A stretch of 13,355 bases of DNA from Chitinophagaceae bacterium (GTDB lineage Bacteria > Bacteroidota > Bacteroidia > Chitinophagales > Chitinophagaceae): contig DMRT01000243.1 of assembly GCA_003455235.1 (NCBI GenBank), positions 1 through 13,355 on the forward strand. The letters run 5' to 3'. This document shows, in pieces, positions 6,880 to 13,253 of this stretch. Below the pieces are notes generated by a model. It searched no databases. It saw only the letters and a list, made by a program, of their open reading frames with translations, and was not told the origin of the DNA. Each line of letters starts with the position of its first letter. The first letter of the stretch is position 1. The position numbers and the translations under genes are program-made.

Positions 6880-6919
6880 AAACAGAACCGGCATCTCAAA
6901 AAGATGCCGGTTCTGTTTT
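6879..6919. terminator. Bidirectional terminator, perfect 18-bp hairpin
   Basis: The arms 6879-6896 and 6902-6919 are perfect reverse complements with a 5-nt loop (caaaa). The stem has A4 at its left base and T4 at its right base, so each strand shows GC-rich pairing followed by T residues. It overlaps the last base of the yebC stop codon and ends six bases before the stop of the convergent dodecin gene, so it can serve both. Confidence 0.9.
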
Positions 6920-6925
6920 GACATT

Positions 6926-7132
6926 CTACTTGCCCGAAACCCTGAAAGAAACTTTGCACACCACCCCGTAGGTGCTGATCTTTCCATCCTTTACATGAAC
7001 CTTCTGGTCTTTGATCCACACAGAATCTATGTTGCGGATGGTTTTACTCACTTCTTTTACTGCCTGTTTTACCGCATCATCAAAACTTTTGGTGGATGTT
7101 GCGATTACTTCGATAACTTTTACGATTGCCAT
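6926..7132 (-). CDS. Dodecin-family protein with altered flavin site
   Basis: The 68-residue size and the pattern fit dodecin: a short strand (VKVIEVIATS), one helix (SFDDAVKQAVKEVSKTI), then two strands (SVWIKDQKVHVKDGKIS and YGVVCKVSFRV). Dodecins assemble into hollow dodecamers that store or buffer flavins. A tryptophan is present at 39 near the stacking position. The residue normally occupied by the flavin-contacting Gln in the YQV motif is Gly56 here (TYGVVCK), confirmed at codon level. Flavin affinity may therefore be reduced or the ligand different (inference). It lies 82 bp downstream of the PhzF-like gene on the same strand, with no recognisable TAnnTTTG box in the gap, so co-transcription is possible. 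A shared hairpin terminator follows the stop codon. Confidence 0.88.
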   Translation of the reverse strand: MAIVKVIEVIATSTKSFDDAVKQAVKEVSKTIRNIDSVWIKDQKVHVKDGKISTYGVVCKVSFRVSGK

Positions 7133-7214
7133 AGTGTTTGATTATAAGATGAACAATGAATGGATAAGTTACAAACAAAATCAAACAGGTGGAAAATGTA
7201 TTTCAGGGGGCGGT

Positions 7215-8015
7215 TTATTCGGAGGCCAGTTCAATTTCTCCTTTCATATAAAACACTCCTTTGCCTTTCATGATGGCCCTGTCTCCTTTCAGCTCACACC
7301 ACAATTCACCGCCGCGTTTAGACAGTTGCCAGGCATGAAGTTTTGTTTTATTCAGTTTTTCACTCCAGAAAGGAATGAGTTGCGAATGTGCCGAGCCGGT
7401 TACCGGGTCTTCATCAATGCCGGCGCCGGGTGCAAAGAAACGGGAAACAAAATCCACTTCCTTTCCCGGAGCAGTGATGATCATCTTGTCTACATGCTTT
7501 TTCATCAGCGAAAAATCAGGCTGGCAGTTCTTTACCGCTTCCTCATTCAGCAACTCAACAAGCACGTCACGGTATTTGTACACGCCGACAATTTCGGCAT
7601 TCCCCAGCATGGCAGAAAGCTCATCCGGGTATATATCCAGCCGTTCGGGTTTCCAGGATGGAAAGTCGAGGCAGATAAGATCATGTTCTTTTGAAACATG
7701 CAATATGCCGCTCAATGAGCTGAACTTTATTGCCGGCGTATTAAACCCGAGGATGTTGAAAAGAACATAAGCGCTGGCGAGGGTGGCATGGCCGCACAAA
7801 TTGATCTCCACTTCGGGTGTAAACCAGCGGATATCAAAATCAGCGTTTTTATTTTGAGAGGGAACAAAGAAAACCGTTTCGGATAAATTATTTTCCATGG
7901 CAATTTGCTGCATGAGTTTTTCATCCAGCCATTTTTCAAGGGGAATAACGGCGGCCGGGTTACCGGCAAATAATTTACCGGCAAATGCATCGATCTGGTA
8001 TAAAGTGAGTTTCAT
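7215..8015 (-). CDS. PhzF family isomerase/epimerase
   Basis: A 266-residue protein with two-fold alpha/beta architecture typical of PhzF and diaminopimelate-epimerase-fold enzymes. Landmarks: QIDAFAGKLFAGNPAAVI at the N-terminus, the proposed catalytic Glu46 in ENNLSETVFF, RWFTPEVEINLCGHATLA (about 63-80), and GAGIDEDPVTGSAHSQL (about 198-213) in the second half. Members of this large family isomerise or epimerise small acids; phenazine PhzF is one case. No phenazine genes are present here, so the substrate is unknown. The ATG overlaps the stop codon of the upstream E1 gene (TAATG on the minus strand), which indicates translational coupling and a shared operon. An aromatic-acid or amino-acid-derived substrate linked to the E1 would be speculation. 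Confidence 0.9.
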   Translation of the reverse strand: MKLTLYQIDAFAGKLFAGNPAAVIPLEKWLDEKLMQQIAMENNLSETVFFVPSQNKNADFDIRWFTPEVEINLCGHATLASAYVLFNILGFNTPAIKFSSLSGILHVSKEHDLICLDFPSWKPERLDIYPDELSAMLGNAEIVGVYKYRDVLVELLNEEAVKNCQPDFSLMKKHVDKMIITAPGKEVDFVSRFFAPGAGIDEDPVTGSAHSQLIPFWSEKLNKTKLHAWQLSKRGGELWCELKGDRAIMKGKGVFYMKGEIELASE

Positions 8016-10384
8016 TATTCTGCCATCATTTCTTTAACCGCGGCAATAATATCTTCGGTATTTGGTTTGCTGAAATAGTCACCATCACTGCCGTATGAGG
8101 GACGGTGTGCTTTGGCGGTGATGGTCCGTGGAGATACATCCAGGAATTTATACCCGCCCTGTTCTTCCATTACCTTATTGAACATGTAAGCGGCCGCTCC
8201 GCCGGGCACGTCTTCATCAATAAACACGATGCGGTTGGTTTTTTTCAACGATGCCGCAATGGAATGATTGATATCAAACGGCAGCAAGGTCTGCACATCC
8301 ACCACTTCGCAGCTGATGCCTGTTTTTTCAAGTGCGTCTGCTGCTTCGGACACAATGCGCAGGGTGGAACCATAACTCACCATGGTGATGTCGGTTCCTT
8401 CTTTTATTATTTCCGGCACGCCGAGCGGAACGGTATACGCCATCAGGTTGGCTGTAAGTTTTTCTTTAAGCCGGTAACCGTTCAGGCATTCGATCACCAG
8501 GCCGGGGTCATTGCTTTGCAGTAAGGTGTTGTACATGCCTGCCGCCTGCACCATATTACGCGGCACGCAAACATACATACCGCGGAGTGCATTGATCACC
8601 ACGCCCATGGGCGAACCGCTGTGCCAGATCCCCTCCAGCCGGTGGCCCCGGGTTCGCACAATCAGGGGGCAGCTTTGCTGTCCGGCAGTACGGAAGTGGG
8701 TGGTGCACACATCATCGCTTAATGGCTGCAGTCCATATAATAAATAATCGAGGTATTGTATTTCAGCAATCGGCCGCAATCCTCGCAGAGCCAGACCAAT
8801 ACCCTGTCCCATGATGGTGAGCTCCCGGATGCCGGTGTCGAATATCCGTTCAATACCATATTTTTCCTGCAGGCCACTGAATCCCTGGTTTACATCGCCA
8901 ATATGCCCAAGGTCTTCGCCAAAAGCGATCACTTTATTGTTCGTGGAGAAGAGTTCATCAAAATAACGGTTCAGCACTTCGTACCCATTTACCTGGGGTG
9001 AATCATCCGGATAATACGGAGCAACAGCAGGTACCTTCAGCGCCGACTTCGGACCGTCATTATAGAGGTGTGTATTGTAAAGCGCTGCATTCTGTTCCTG
9101 GAAAGAACGATATAGCTGCTTTACTCCGGCATCATTTGTAAGGCCAGACACGATGGCAAGTGTTTTCATGATATCCCGGCGCATGGGTTCCCGTTGAGAA
9201 GCCAGTTCATCGGCTGCTTTTTTAAGAGCCGGATCTGCCTGCTCCAGCGGCCTGATCACTTCCAGGGCCTGCGCCACCTGATGCTTTACAGGTCCGATGT
9301 ATTTTTCCCAGGCCCGTTGTTTGCTTTCCCGGGCAAATTGTTTTGCATTTTCTTCAATGTGGTTCAGTTCTTCTGCTTCGGCCAGTGCATTGGCCAGTAT
9401 CCACTCACGCATCTGCTTCAGTCCGTCCCATTCCTTTTCCCATTCAAGCCGTTCGGGTGTTTTGTACCGTTCATGACTTCCGGAAGTGGAATGTCCCTGT
9501 GGCTGCGTAATTTCTTCCACATGAAAAACAGCCGGTGTATGTGTATCCCTGATCTTCTGCAGGGCGGGTTCCAGTATCTCACACATGCCGGCATAGTCCC
9601 AGCCTTTCAGTTTGTAAATGTCAATACCATTTGTACCGTCTTTTTTCTGGAAGCCTTTTAATGCATCGGAAATGGATGCCTTGGTGGTCTGGTATTTTTT
9701 GGGAACCGAAATTCCGTATCCATCGTCCCATACAAAAACGGCGAGGGGAACCTGCAGCACACCGGCGGCATTTACGGTTTCCCAAAAATGTCCTTCGCTG
9801 GTGGAGGCGTCGCCGATGGTGCAAAAACAGATTTCATTTCCGTTATTGCTGAGCTGTGTAAGCGTATGTGTTTGCGTGATGCCCCGGAATGCTTTGGATG
9901 CAAAGGCAAGCCCCAATCCACGTGGCATTTGTCCGGCAGTGGGTGCAATATCACTGCTCACGTTTTTAAGCTGTGTAAGGTTCAGCCAGTCTCCGTTTGC
10001 GTCCACCATTTTGGTGGCGAAATGGGCGTTCATCTGCCGGCCGGCACTGAAGGGATCATTATTTACATCCGGATCGGCATACAACTGGGAAAAGAACTGC
10101 TCAATTGTTGCCAGTCCGCTCGCGAACATAAAAGTCTGATCCCGGTAATATCCTGACCGAAAATCGCCCGGGCGGAAGAACTTGGCCATCGCTACCTGTG
10201 CAATCTCTTTCCCATCTCCGAATATGCCGAACTTGGCTTTCCCGGTAAGCACTTCCTTGCGGCCGAGCAGACTGGTTTCCCGGCTTTCACAGGCAACGCG
10301 GTAGTCGGCAATCACTTCATTGCGGAAGTTGTCGAAACTCAGTTTCCCGGCCAGAGCAGCCTCGTTGGTATTCCCTGTATCCAT
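8015..10384 (-). CDS. 2-oxoacid dehydrogenase E1, fused alpha and beta subunits
   Basis: A thiamine-diphosphate enzyme that decarboxylates a 2-oxoacid and passes the acyl group to an E2 lipoyl protein. From the ATG at 10384 it is 789 residues. The alpha half (about 15-325) carries GDASTSEGHFWETVN (191-205) and WDDGYGIS (219-226), the diphosphate-binding motif with DD where NN is usual. A charged, probably helical linker of over 100 residues (about 325-460) precedes the beta half (from about 464). That half has FGEDLGHIGDVNQG, DTGIRELTIMGQGIG (catalytic-type Glu521), HSGSP in place of the common HSQSP, and the C-terminal VDVQTLLPFD transketolase domain. Branched-chain or pyruvate specificity is not decidable. 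A longer frame to a TTG at 10405 is rejected because the -7 box lies there. It is translationally coupled to the PhzF gene; no E2 or E3 gene is nearby. Confidence 0.9.
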   Translation of the reverse strand: MDTGNTNEAALAGKLSFDNFRNEVIADYRVACESRETSLLGRKEVLTGKAKFGIFGDGKEIAQVAMAKFFRPGDFRSGYYRDQTFMFASGLATIEQFFSQLYADPDVNNDPFSAGRQMNAHFATKMVDANGDWLNLTQLKNVSSDIAPTAGQMPRGLGLAFASKAFRGITQTHTLTQLSNNGNEICFCTIGDASTSEGHFWETVNAAGVLQVPLAVFVWDDGYGISVPKKYQTTKASISDALKGFQKKDGTNGIDIYKLKGWDYAGMCEILEPALQKIRDTHTPAVFHVEEITQPQGHSTSGSHERYKTPERLEWEKEWDGLKQMREWILANALAEAEELNHIEENAKQFARESKQRAWEKYIGPVKHQVAQALEVIRPLEQADPALKKAADELASQREPMRRDIMKTLAIVSGLTNDAGVKQLYRSFQEQNAALYNTHLYNDGPKSALKVPAVAPYYPDDSPQVNGYEVLNRYFDELFSTNNKVIAFGEDLGHIGDVNQGFSGLQEKYGIERIFDTGIRELTIMGQGIGLALRGLRPIAEIQYLDYLLYGLQPLSDDVCTTHFRTAGQQSCPLIVRTRGHRLEGIWHSGSPMGVVINALRGMYVCVPRNMVQAAGMYNTLLQSNDPGLVIECLNGYRLKEKLTANLMAYTVPLGVPEIIKEGTDITMVSYGSTLRIVSEAADALEKTGISCEVVDVQTLLPFDINHSIAASLKKTNRIVFIDEDVPGGAAAYMFNKVMEEQGGYKFLDVSPRTITAKAHRPSYGSDGDYFSKPNTEDIIAAVKEMMAE

Positions 10385-10402
10385 AGCTTTTTTAATGTAG
10401 GA

Positions 10403-10410
10403 CAAAAATA
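10403..10410 (-). promoter_or_regulatory. -7 promoter box for the E1 gene
   Basis: The minus strand reads TATTTTTG, matching TAnnTTTG, 18 bases before the ATG at 10384. It overlaps the alternative TTG codon at 10405, which therefore cannot be the start of a transcript made here. No convincing TTG box lies upstream. Confidence 0.55.
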
Positions 10411-10456
10411 TAAATTAACGGGGAGCTTTGTTAAAAAACTCCTAACAGGATTACAA

Positions 10457-10489
10457 TTTGGGGGCGTTGAATCCGTTTTAGTATCTTTG
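10457..10489 (+). promoter_or_regulatory. Bacteroidota-type promoter for the DUF1573 operon
   Basis: TTTG (10457-10460), a 21-bp spacer, then TATCTTTG (10482-10489) match the Bacteroidota -33/-7 consensus well. The -7 box ends 22 bases before the ATG at 10512. It is divergent from the E1 promoter box in the same 127-bp gap, so the two operons share a compact control region. Confidence 0.75.
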
Positions 10490-10511
10490 AAAGCGTTACA
10501 AAAAAACACGT

Positions 10512-10994
10512 ATGAAAAAAATATTTACACTCCTTTTTGCAACCGGTTGCCTGTGTACAGCGCATGCACAGCAGATAACGAACGCCGCTGGCGCCACCAA
10601 GCCGGCCACCGATGCCATGAGCATTGCCCAGGCCGACAACCTGCTGGTTTTAAAAGAAACCGAGTTTGATTTCGGTAAAATTCCGCAGGGAAAACCCGTT
10701 ACCCATGTTTTTGAAGTGTTTAATAAAAGCAATGCCGATCTCAAGATCAGCAACGTACATGCAAGCTGTGGATGCACCACCCCCGAATGGGAAAAAGACA
10801 AGGTGGTGGCTCCCGGTGGATCCACTAAAATCACCGTTGGCTACAATGCGGCTGCAGAAGGCCCCTTTACCAAGTTCATCACCATCTCTTACAACGAGAA
10901 CCAGAACAAGCAGGTTACCATTAAGGGAGAGGTTTGGAAAACACCCGGAAGCTCTGCACCGGAAAACAAAGGACTGAACGATCTTAAAAATTAA
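10512..10994 (+). CDS. Secreted DUF1573 domain protein, first of two
   Basis: A 160-residue protein with a signal peptide (MKKIFTLLFATGCLCTAHA, cleavage before QQ at about 19/20), so periplasmic or surface-exposed. The mature part from about residue 45 is a DUF1573 immunoglobulin-like (ASH/MSP-type) domain. Its pattern is FDFGKIPQGKPVTHVFEVFN, then SNVHASCGCTTPEW (Cys86-Gly-Cys88), APGGSTKITVGYN, and KQVTIKGEVW. The SCGC signature is the hallmark of the family in Bacteroidota; its function is not established. The two cysteines could form a disulfide or bind something (inference). It has a good TTTG-N21-TATCTTTG promoter and is followed after 20 bp by a paralogue on the same strand. An ATGC triplet in the signal peptide region resembles a weak lipobox, but it comes too early for a lipoprotein signal. 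Confidence 0.88.
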   Translation: MKKIFTLLFATGCLCTAHAQQITNAAGATKPATDAMSIAQADNLLVLKETEFDFGKIPQGKPVTHVFEVFNKSNADLKISNVHASCGCTTPEWEKDKVVAPGGSTKITVGYNAAAEGPFTKFITISYNENQNKQVTIKGEVWKTPGSSAPENKGLNDLKN

Positions 10995-11011
10995 AATCTA
11001 AAAACTAAATA
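10984..11011 (+). repeat. One-sided array of phased 7-bp A-rich units
   Basis: Four consecutive heptamers, ttaaaaa, ttaaaat, ctaaaaa, ctaaata, end three bases before the ATG at 11015 and include the stop codon of the first DUF1573 gene. Phasing and distance to the ATG match the right arm of the element before the desulfurase gene. There is no inverted partner here. It may simply be an A-rich translation leader. Confidence 0.4.
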
Positions 11012-11014
11012 ACC

Positions 11015-11515
11015 ATGAAGAAGTTATTATTGCTGGCAACCGCATTTACTTTCAGCGCATCATTATTCGCCCAGAAGAAAATTGCCGATGTTGCAAAATT
11101 CGAAACAGAAACGATCAACCAGGGAAACCTGAAGCAGAACGAACCAAAGGAAGTGAAGTTTGTTGTAACCAACATCAGCAACGAACCCCTGATTATTGAG
11201 CAGGCCAGTCCTACCTGCGGATGCACCATCGGTGATTATACCAAATCTCCGATAGCACCCGGTGCTACCGGTTTTATCTCTGCCAAATTTAATGCACTCA
11301 CTGTAGGTCATTTCGATAAACACCTTACCGTAAAATTTGCCGGTGTTGACGAAACAAAAAGTATCACCATCACCGGTAATGTGCTGGAAGCAGCCGAATA
11401 CGATAAATGGTCTGCTGAAATGGTGGAAGCAAAGAAAAAAGCCGACACCCCTGCCCCGGCAGTAAAATCAAACAAGCCTGCTGCTAAAACTGCAGCCGTT
11501 GCTAACAAACAGTAA
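11015..11515 (+). CDS. Secreted DUF1573 domain protein, second of two
   Basis: A 166-residue paralogue of the preceding gene with its own signal peptide (MKKLLLLATAFTFSASLFA, cleavage before QKK at about 19/20). The DUF1573 domain covers about residues 28-125, with KFETETINQGNLKQNEPKEV, then ASPTCGCTIGDY (Cys68-Gly-Cys70), APGATGFISAKFNA, and KSITITGNVLE. A low-complexity Lys/Ala/Pro tail (about 138-166) follows and is absent from the first copy. It may be a flexible or wall-interacting extension (inference). The 20-bp gap to the first copy, which has no promoter, and the terminator after the second indicate a two-gene operon. The copies share the domain but differ in most positions, so duplication is not recent. 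Confidence 0.88.
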   Translation: MKKLLLLATAFTFSASLFAQKKIADVAKFETETINQGNLKQNEPKEVKFVVTNISNEPLIIEQASPTCGCTIGDYTKSPIAPGATGFISAKFNALTVGHFDKHLTVKFAGVDETKSITITGNVLEAAEYDKWSAEMVEAKKKADTPAPAVKSNKPAAKTAAVANKQ

Positions 11516-11539
11516 TTAACTGATTTCTTTTTATAGAGG

Positions 11540-11568
11540 AAAGCCCCGCTCAACAAGGCGGGGCTTTT
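11540..11568 (+). terminator. Intrinsic terminator after the DUF1573 operon
   Basis: AAAGCCCCGC (11540-11549) and GCGGGGCTTT (11558-11567) form a perfect 10-bp stem with an 8-nt loop, ending in a T4 run. It is 24 bp after the stop codon. The A-run on the left side could also support termination from the minus strand. Confidence 0.88.
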
Positions 11569-11895
11569 CATTGATCAAAGCATAAAAATCAGCAATACAA
11601 CTGATAGTCAGTAATTAGCAATAAAACCCCGTAATCTGCGTTTATATACAGGTACTGCCCCCAAACCGGCAGGAGCCAAAAACCGATCCTATGAATAAAG
11701 TATCAGCTACCGCTTTTCAAAACAAGCGTATTACAGGAATTTCAATCACCGGGTATATCGTCCCGTTTTCCCATTATGTTGCCGGTTGATCTGTTCAGGA
11801 AATCACACTCATGTAAATATTCAATCCAAAACTCAAAAGTCGTGTGCTAACAAACTAAAGATTTTTTGTTTTTATGGATTGTTTGGATAACTAAG
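11569..11895. other. Gene-poor stretch between two plus-strand terminators
   Basis: No convincing protein gene lies here. The longest plausible plus-strand frame is a 32-codon ATG frame at 11691-11789, with no leader or family support. No full TAnnTTTG box was found on the plus strand; the closest minus-strand match is TTAGTTTG. I see no tRNA, strong repeat or large hairpin. Because the region ends in a plus-strand terminator, an unannotated small RNA is possible. Confidence 0.5.
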
Positions 11896-11917
11896 AGCCC
11901 CCTTCTGGGGGCTTTTT
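11896..11917 (+). terminator. Plus-strand intrinsic terminator without an obvious upstream gene
   Basis: AGCCCCC (11896-11902), loop TTCT, GGGGGCT (11907-11913) followed by T residues to 11917 form a compact terminator hairpin pointing along the plus strand. The nearest plus-strand gene already has a terminator 330 bp upstream. It lies five bases beyond the stop of the minus-strand aquaporin gene. On that strand the stem is not followed by a T-run, so it would be a poor terminator for that gene. Confidence 0.75.
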
Positions 11918-11921
11918 GTAT

Positions 11922-12548
11922 TTAGAGATTTAGATGCTCATAAAAACTGTCGGGGTTAATAAAACTGAACACAATGGCGGCCAGTGCACCTCCGCCCAAG
12001 GGGCCTACGAAATAAACCCATACATGGTCCCAACAGAAACTGTGCTGTACGCACAACCCTATTGCCACAGCAGGGTTAAAAGCCCCGCCTGAAAAGCTGC
12101 CGACGGCTGTTGCCATTGCCAGCACAGTTCCGCCAATGGCTATCCCGTAAAAACTGTTTCCACTGGTTCCTTTCGCCGTGGCAACATTTAATACCACGTA
12201 AGCCAGTGCAAATGTTCCCACCAGTTCGGCCACAATGGCCCGGGTGCCCCAGCCTTCTGTGGCCTTGCACTCACCGCTTCCTTCCACAGAAAAAACATAC
12301 ATCACCAGAAGGGCGGCAATGATGGCGCCTGCAAATTGAAATATCCAGTACATCACGGCATCCTTCATTTCAATCTTACCTCTCATCCATACCGATAAGG
12401 TAACCGCCGGGTTATAATGCGCCCCAGATACATGCCCACCGGCATAAATCATCACCATCAGGGCAAGCGAAGCACCTACTGCACCACCCAGCATGGCTCC
12501 CATTACCAGGAACAGGGTGCCGATCAGTTCTGTTAAGTACTTGTTCAT
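11922..12548 (-). CDS. MIP/aquaporin-family channel with atypical selectivity filter
   Basis: A 208-residue membrane protein with six hydrophobic segments and the two half-helix NPA motifs of the family, SGAHYNPAVT (NPA 46-48) and SGGAFNPAVA (NPA 158-160). The first half has the usual TELIGTLFLV helix 1. The second repeat starts at IVAELVGTFALAYVVL. It is shorter than AqpZ (about 230 aa, family knowledge) but looks complete. The Arg that normally follows the second NPA and lines the selectivity filter is Val161 here, confirmed at codon level. The residue three before that NPA is Gly155, and the position aligned to the AqpZ filter His is probably Thr or Ala. Water or glycerol specificity therefore cannot be assumed; a wider or more hydrophobic pore is likely (inference). 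No consensus promoter was seen upstream. Confidence 0.88.
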   Translation of the reverse strand: MNKYLTELIGTLFLVMGAMLGGAVGASLALMVMIYAGGHVSGAHYNPAVTLSVWMRGKIEMKDAVMYWIFQFAGAIIAALLVMYVFSVEGSGECKATEGWGTRAIVAELVGTFALAYVVLNVATAKGTSGNSFYGIAIGGTVLAMATAVGSFSGGAFNPAVAIGLCVQHSFCWDHVWVYFVGPLGGGALAAIVFSFINPDSFYEHLNL

Positions 12549-12632
12549 AGTTGATTTGTTTTGGTTATAAATATGTGCCTGCTAATTAAACCAAAAGCAT
12601 TTAATCGCTGTTAACAAGTTTTACACAAGAAC

Positions 12633-12640
12633 TATCTTTG
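12633..12640 (+). promoter_or_regulatory. -7 promoter box for the peroxiredoxin gene
   Basis: TATCTTTG matches TAnnTTTG and ends seven bases before the first ATG (12648) and 16 before the second (12657). About 20 bp upstream there is only a partial TTA at the -33 position. The expected transcription start (about 4-8 bases after the box) falls at or just before the first ATG. Confidence 0.6.
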
Positions 12641-12647
12641 TACAAAC

Positions 12648-13130
12648 ATGCAAATTATGACTATTGAAACCGGTAAACCAGCCCCGGACTTCAGCCTGTT
12701 TGATACCGACAGGAATAAACAGACATTGTCGGACCTCAAAGGAAAAAATGTACTGCTTTTATTTTTCCCGCAGGCATTCACCAGTACCTGCACCAGGGAA
12801 TTATGTGCAGTACGCGACGACATCGGCCGGTACAGCAATGCCAGTGCCCAGGTAATCGGCATATCGGTAGACTCCGTTTTTACTCTCAAAAAATATAAGG
12901 AAGACCAGCACTACAATTTCCCCCTCCTCAGCGATTTCAATAAAGAGGTTTCGGCCCTATATGACACCCTTTATGATACCTGGATCCTGGATATGAAAGG
13001 GGTAAGTAAACGCTCGGCCTTTATCATCGATAAAGAAGGCATTATCCGCTATGCCGAGGTATTGGAAAAAGCCGGGGATGTACCCGATTTTGCTGCCATA
13101 AACCAGTTGCTTGGCTCGCTGGCCACATAA
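12648..13130 (+). CDS. Thiol peroxidase of the AhpC/TSA superfamily, Bcp/PrxQ-like
   Basis: A 160-residue peroxiredoxin that reduces peroxides with a reactive cysteine. The thioredoxin-like fold begins GKPAPDFSLFDTD. The catalytic loop FFPQAFTSTCTRELCAVRDD gives the PxxxTxxC motif with the peroxidatic Cys48. Cys53 lies five residues later, as in E. coli Bcp, so it probably forms the intrahelical disulfide of atypical 2-Cys enzymes. The conserved arginine is Arg122 in KRSAFIIDKEG. Cytosolic location is expected since no signal peptide is present. Two starts are possible. The ATG at 12648 would give a leaderless or nearly leaderless transcript from the nearby TATCTTTG box, while the ATG at 12657 (157 aa) leaves a short leader and still keeps the whole fold. 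A weak hairpin terminator follows. Confidence 0.92.
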   Translation: MQIMTIETGKPAPDFSLFDTDRNKQTLSDLKGKNVLLLFFPQAFTSTCTRELCAVRDDIGRYSNASAQVIGISVDSVFTLKKYKEDQHYNFPLLSDFNKEVSALYDTLYDTWILDMKGVSKRSAFIIDKEGIIRYAEVLEKAGDVPDFAAINQLLGSLAT

Positions 13131-13162
13131 TAATTTGCATTATTTGCCGTTTTAATATAAGA

Positions 13163-13184
13163 CGGCCTGTTTGAGGCTGTTTTT
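13163..13184 (+). terminator. Weak intrinsic terminator after the peroxiredoxin gene
   Basis: CGGCCT (13163-13168) pairs with AGGCTG (13174-13179), with one G-T pair and a 5-nt loop, followed by TTTTT (13180-13184). An alternative hairpin, GCCGT (13146-13150) with ACGGC (13162-13166), would compete with it. Confidence 0.5.
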
Positions 13185-13253
13185 AACATCCCATAACAGA
13201 AATAAGCGTTTGGGAATGTTGGTTTTCTGAAAGATTTTGTTATTTTTACTTTG

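Noticed and set aside
7011..7694. 227-codon plus-strand frame over the dodecin and PhzF-like genes
   Set aside because: It covers two real minus-strand genes and the gap between them and resembles no family.
9194..10156. Several plus-strand frames opposite the E1 gene
   Set aside because: All mirror the E1 coding strand; compositions (Cys, Phe, His rich) are typical of antisense shadows.
11691..11789. 32-codon ATG frame in the gene-poor stretch
   Set aside because: Short, no leader or promoter, no signal or membrane segment and no known family; cannot be told from chance.
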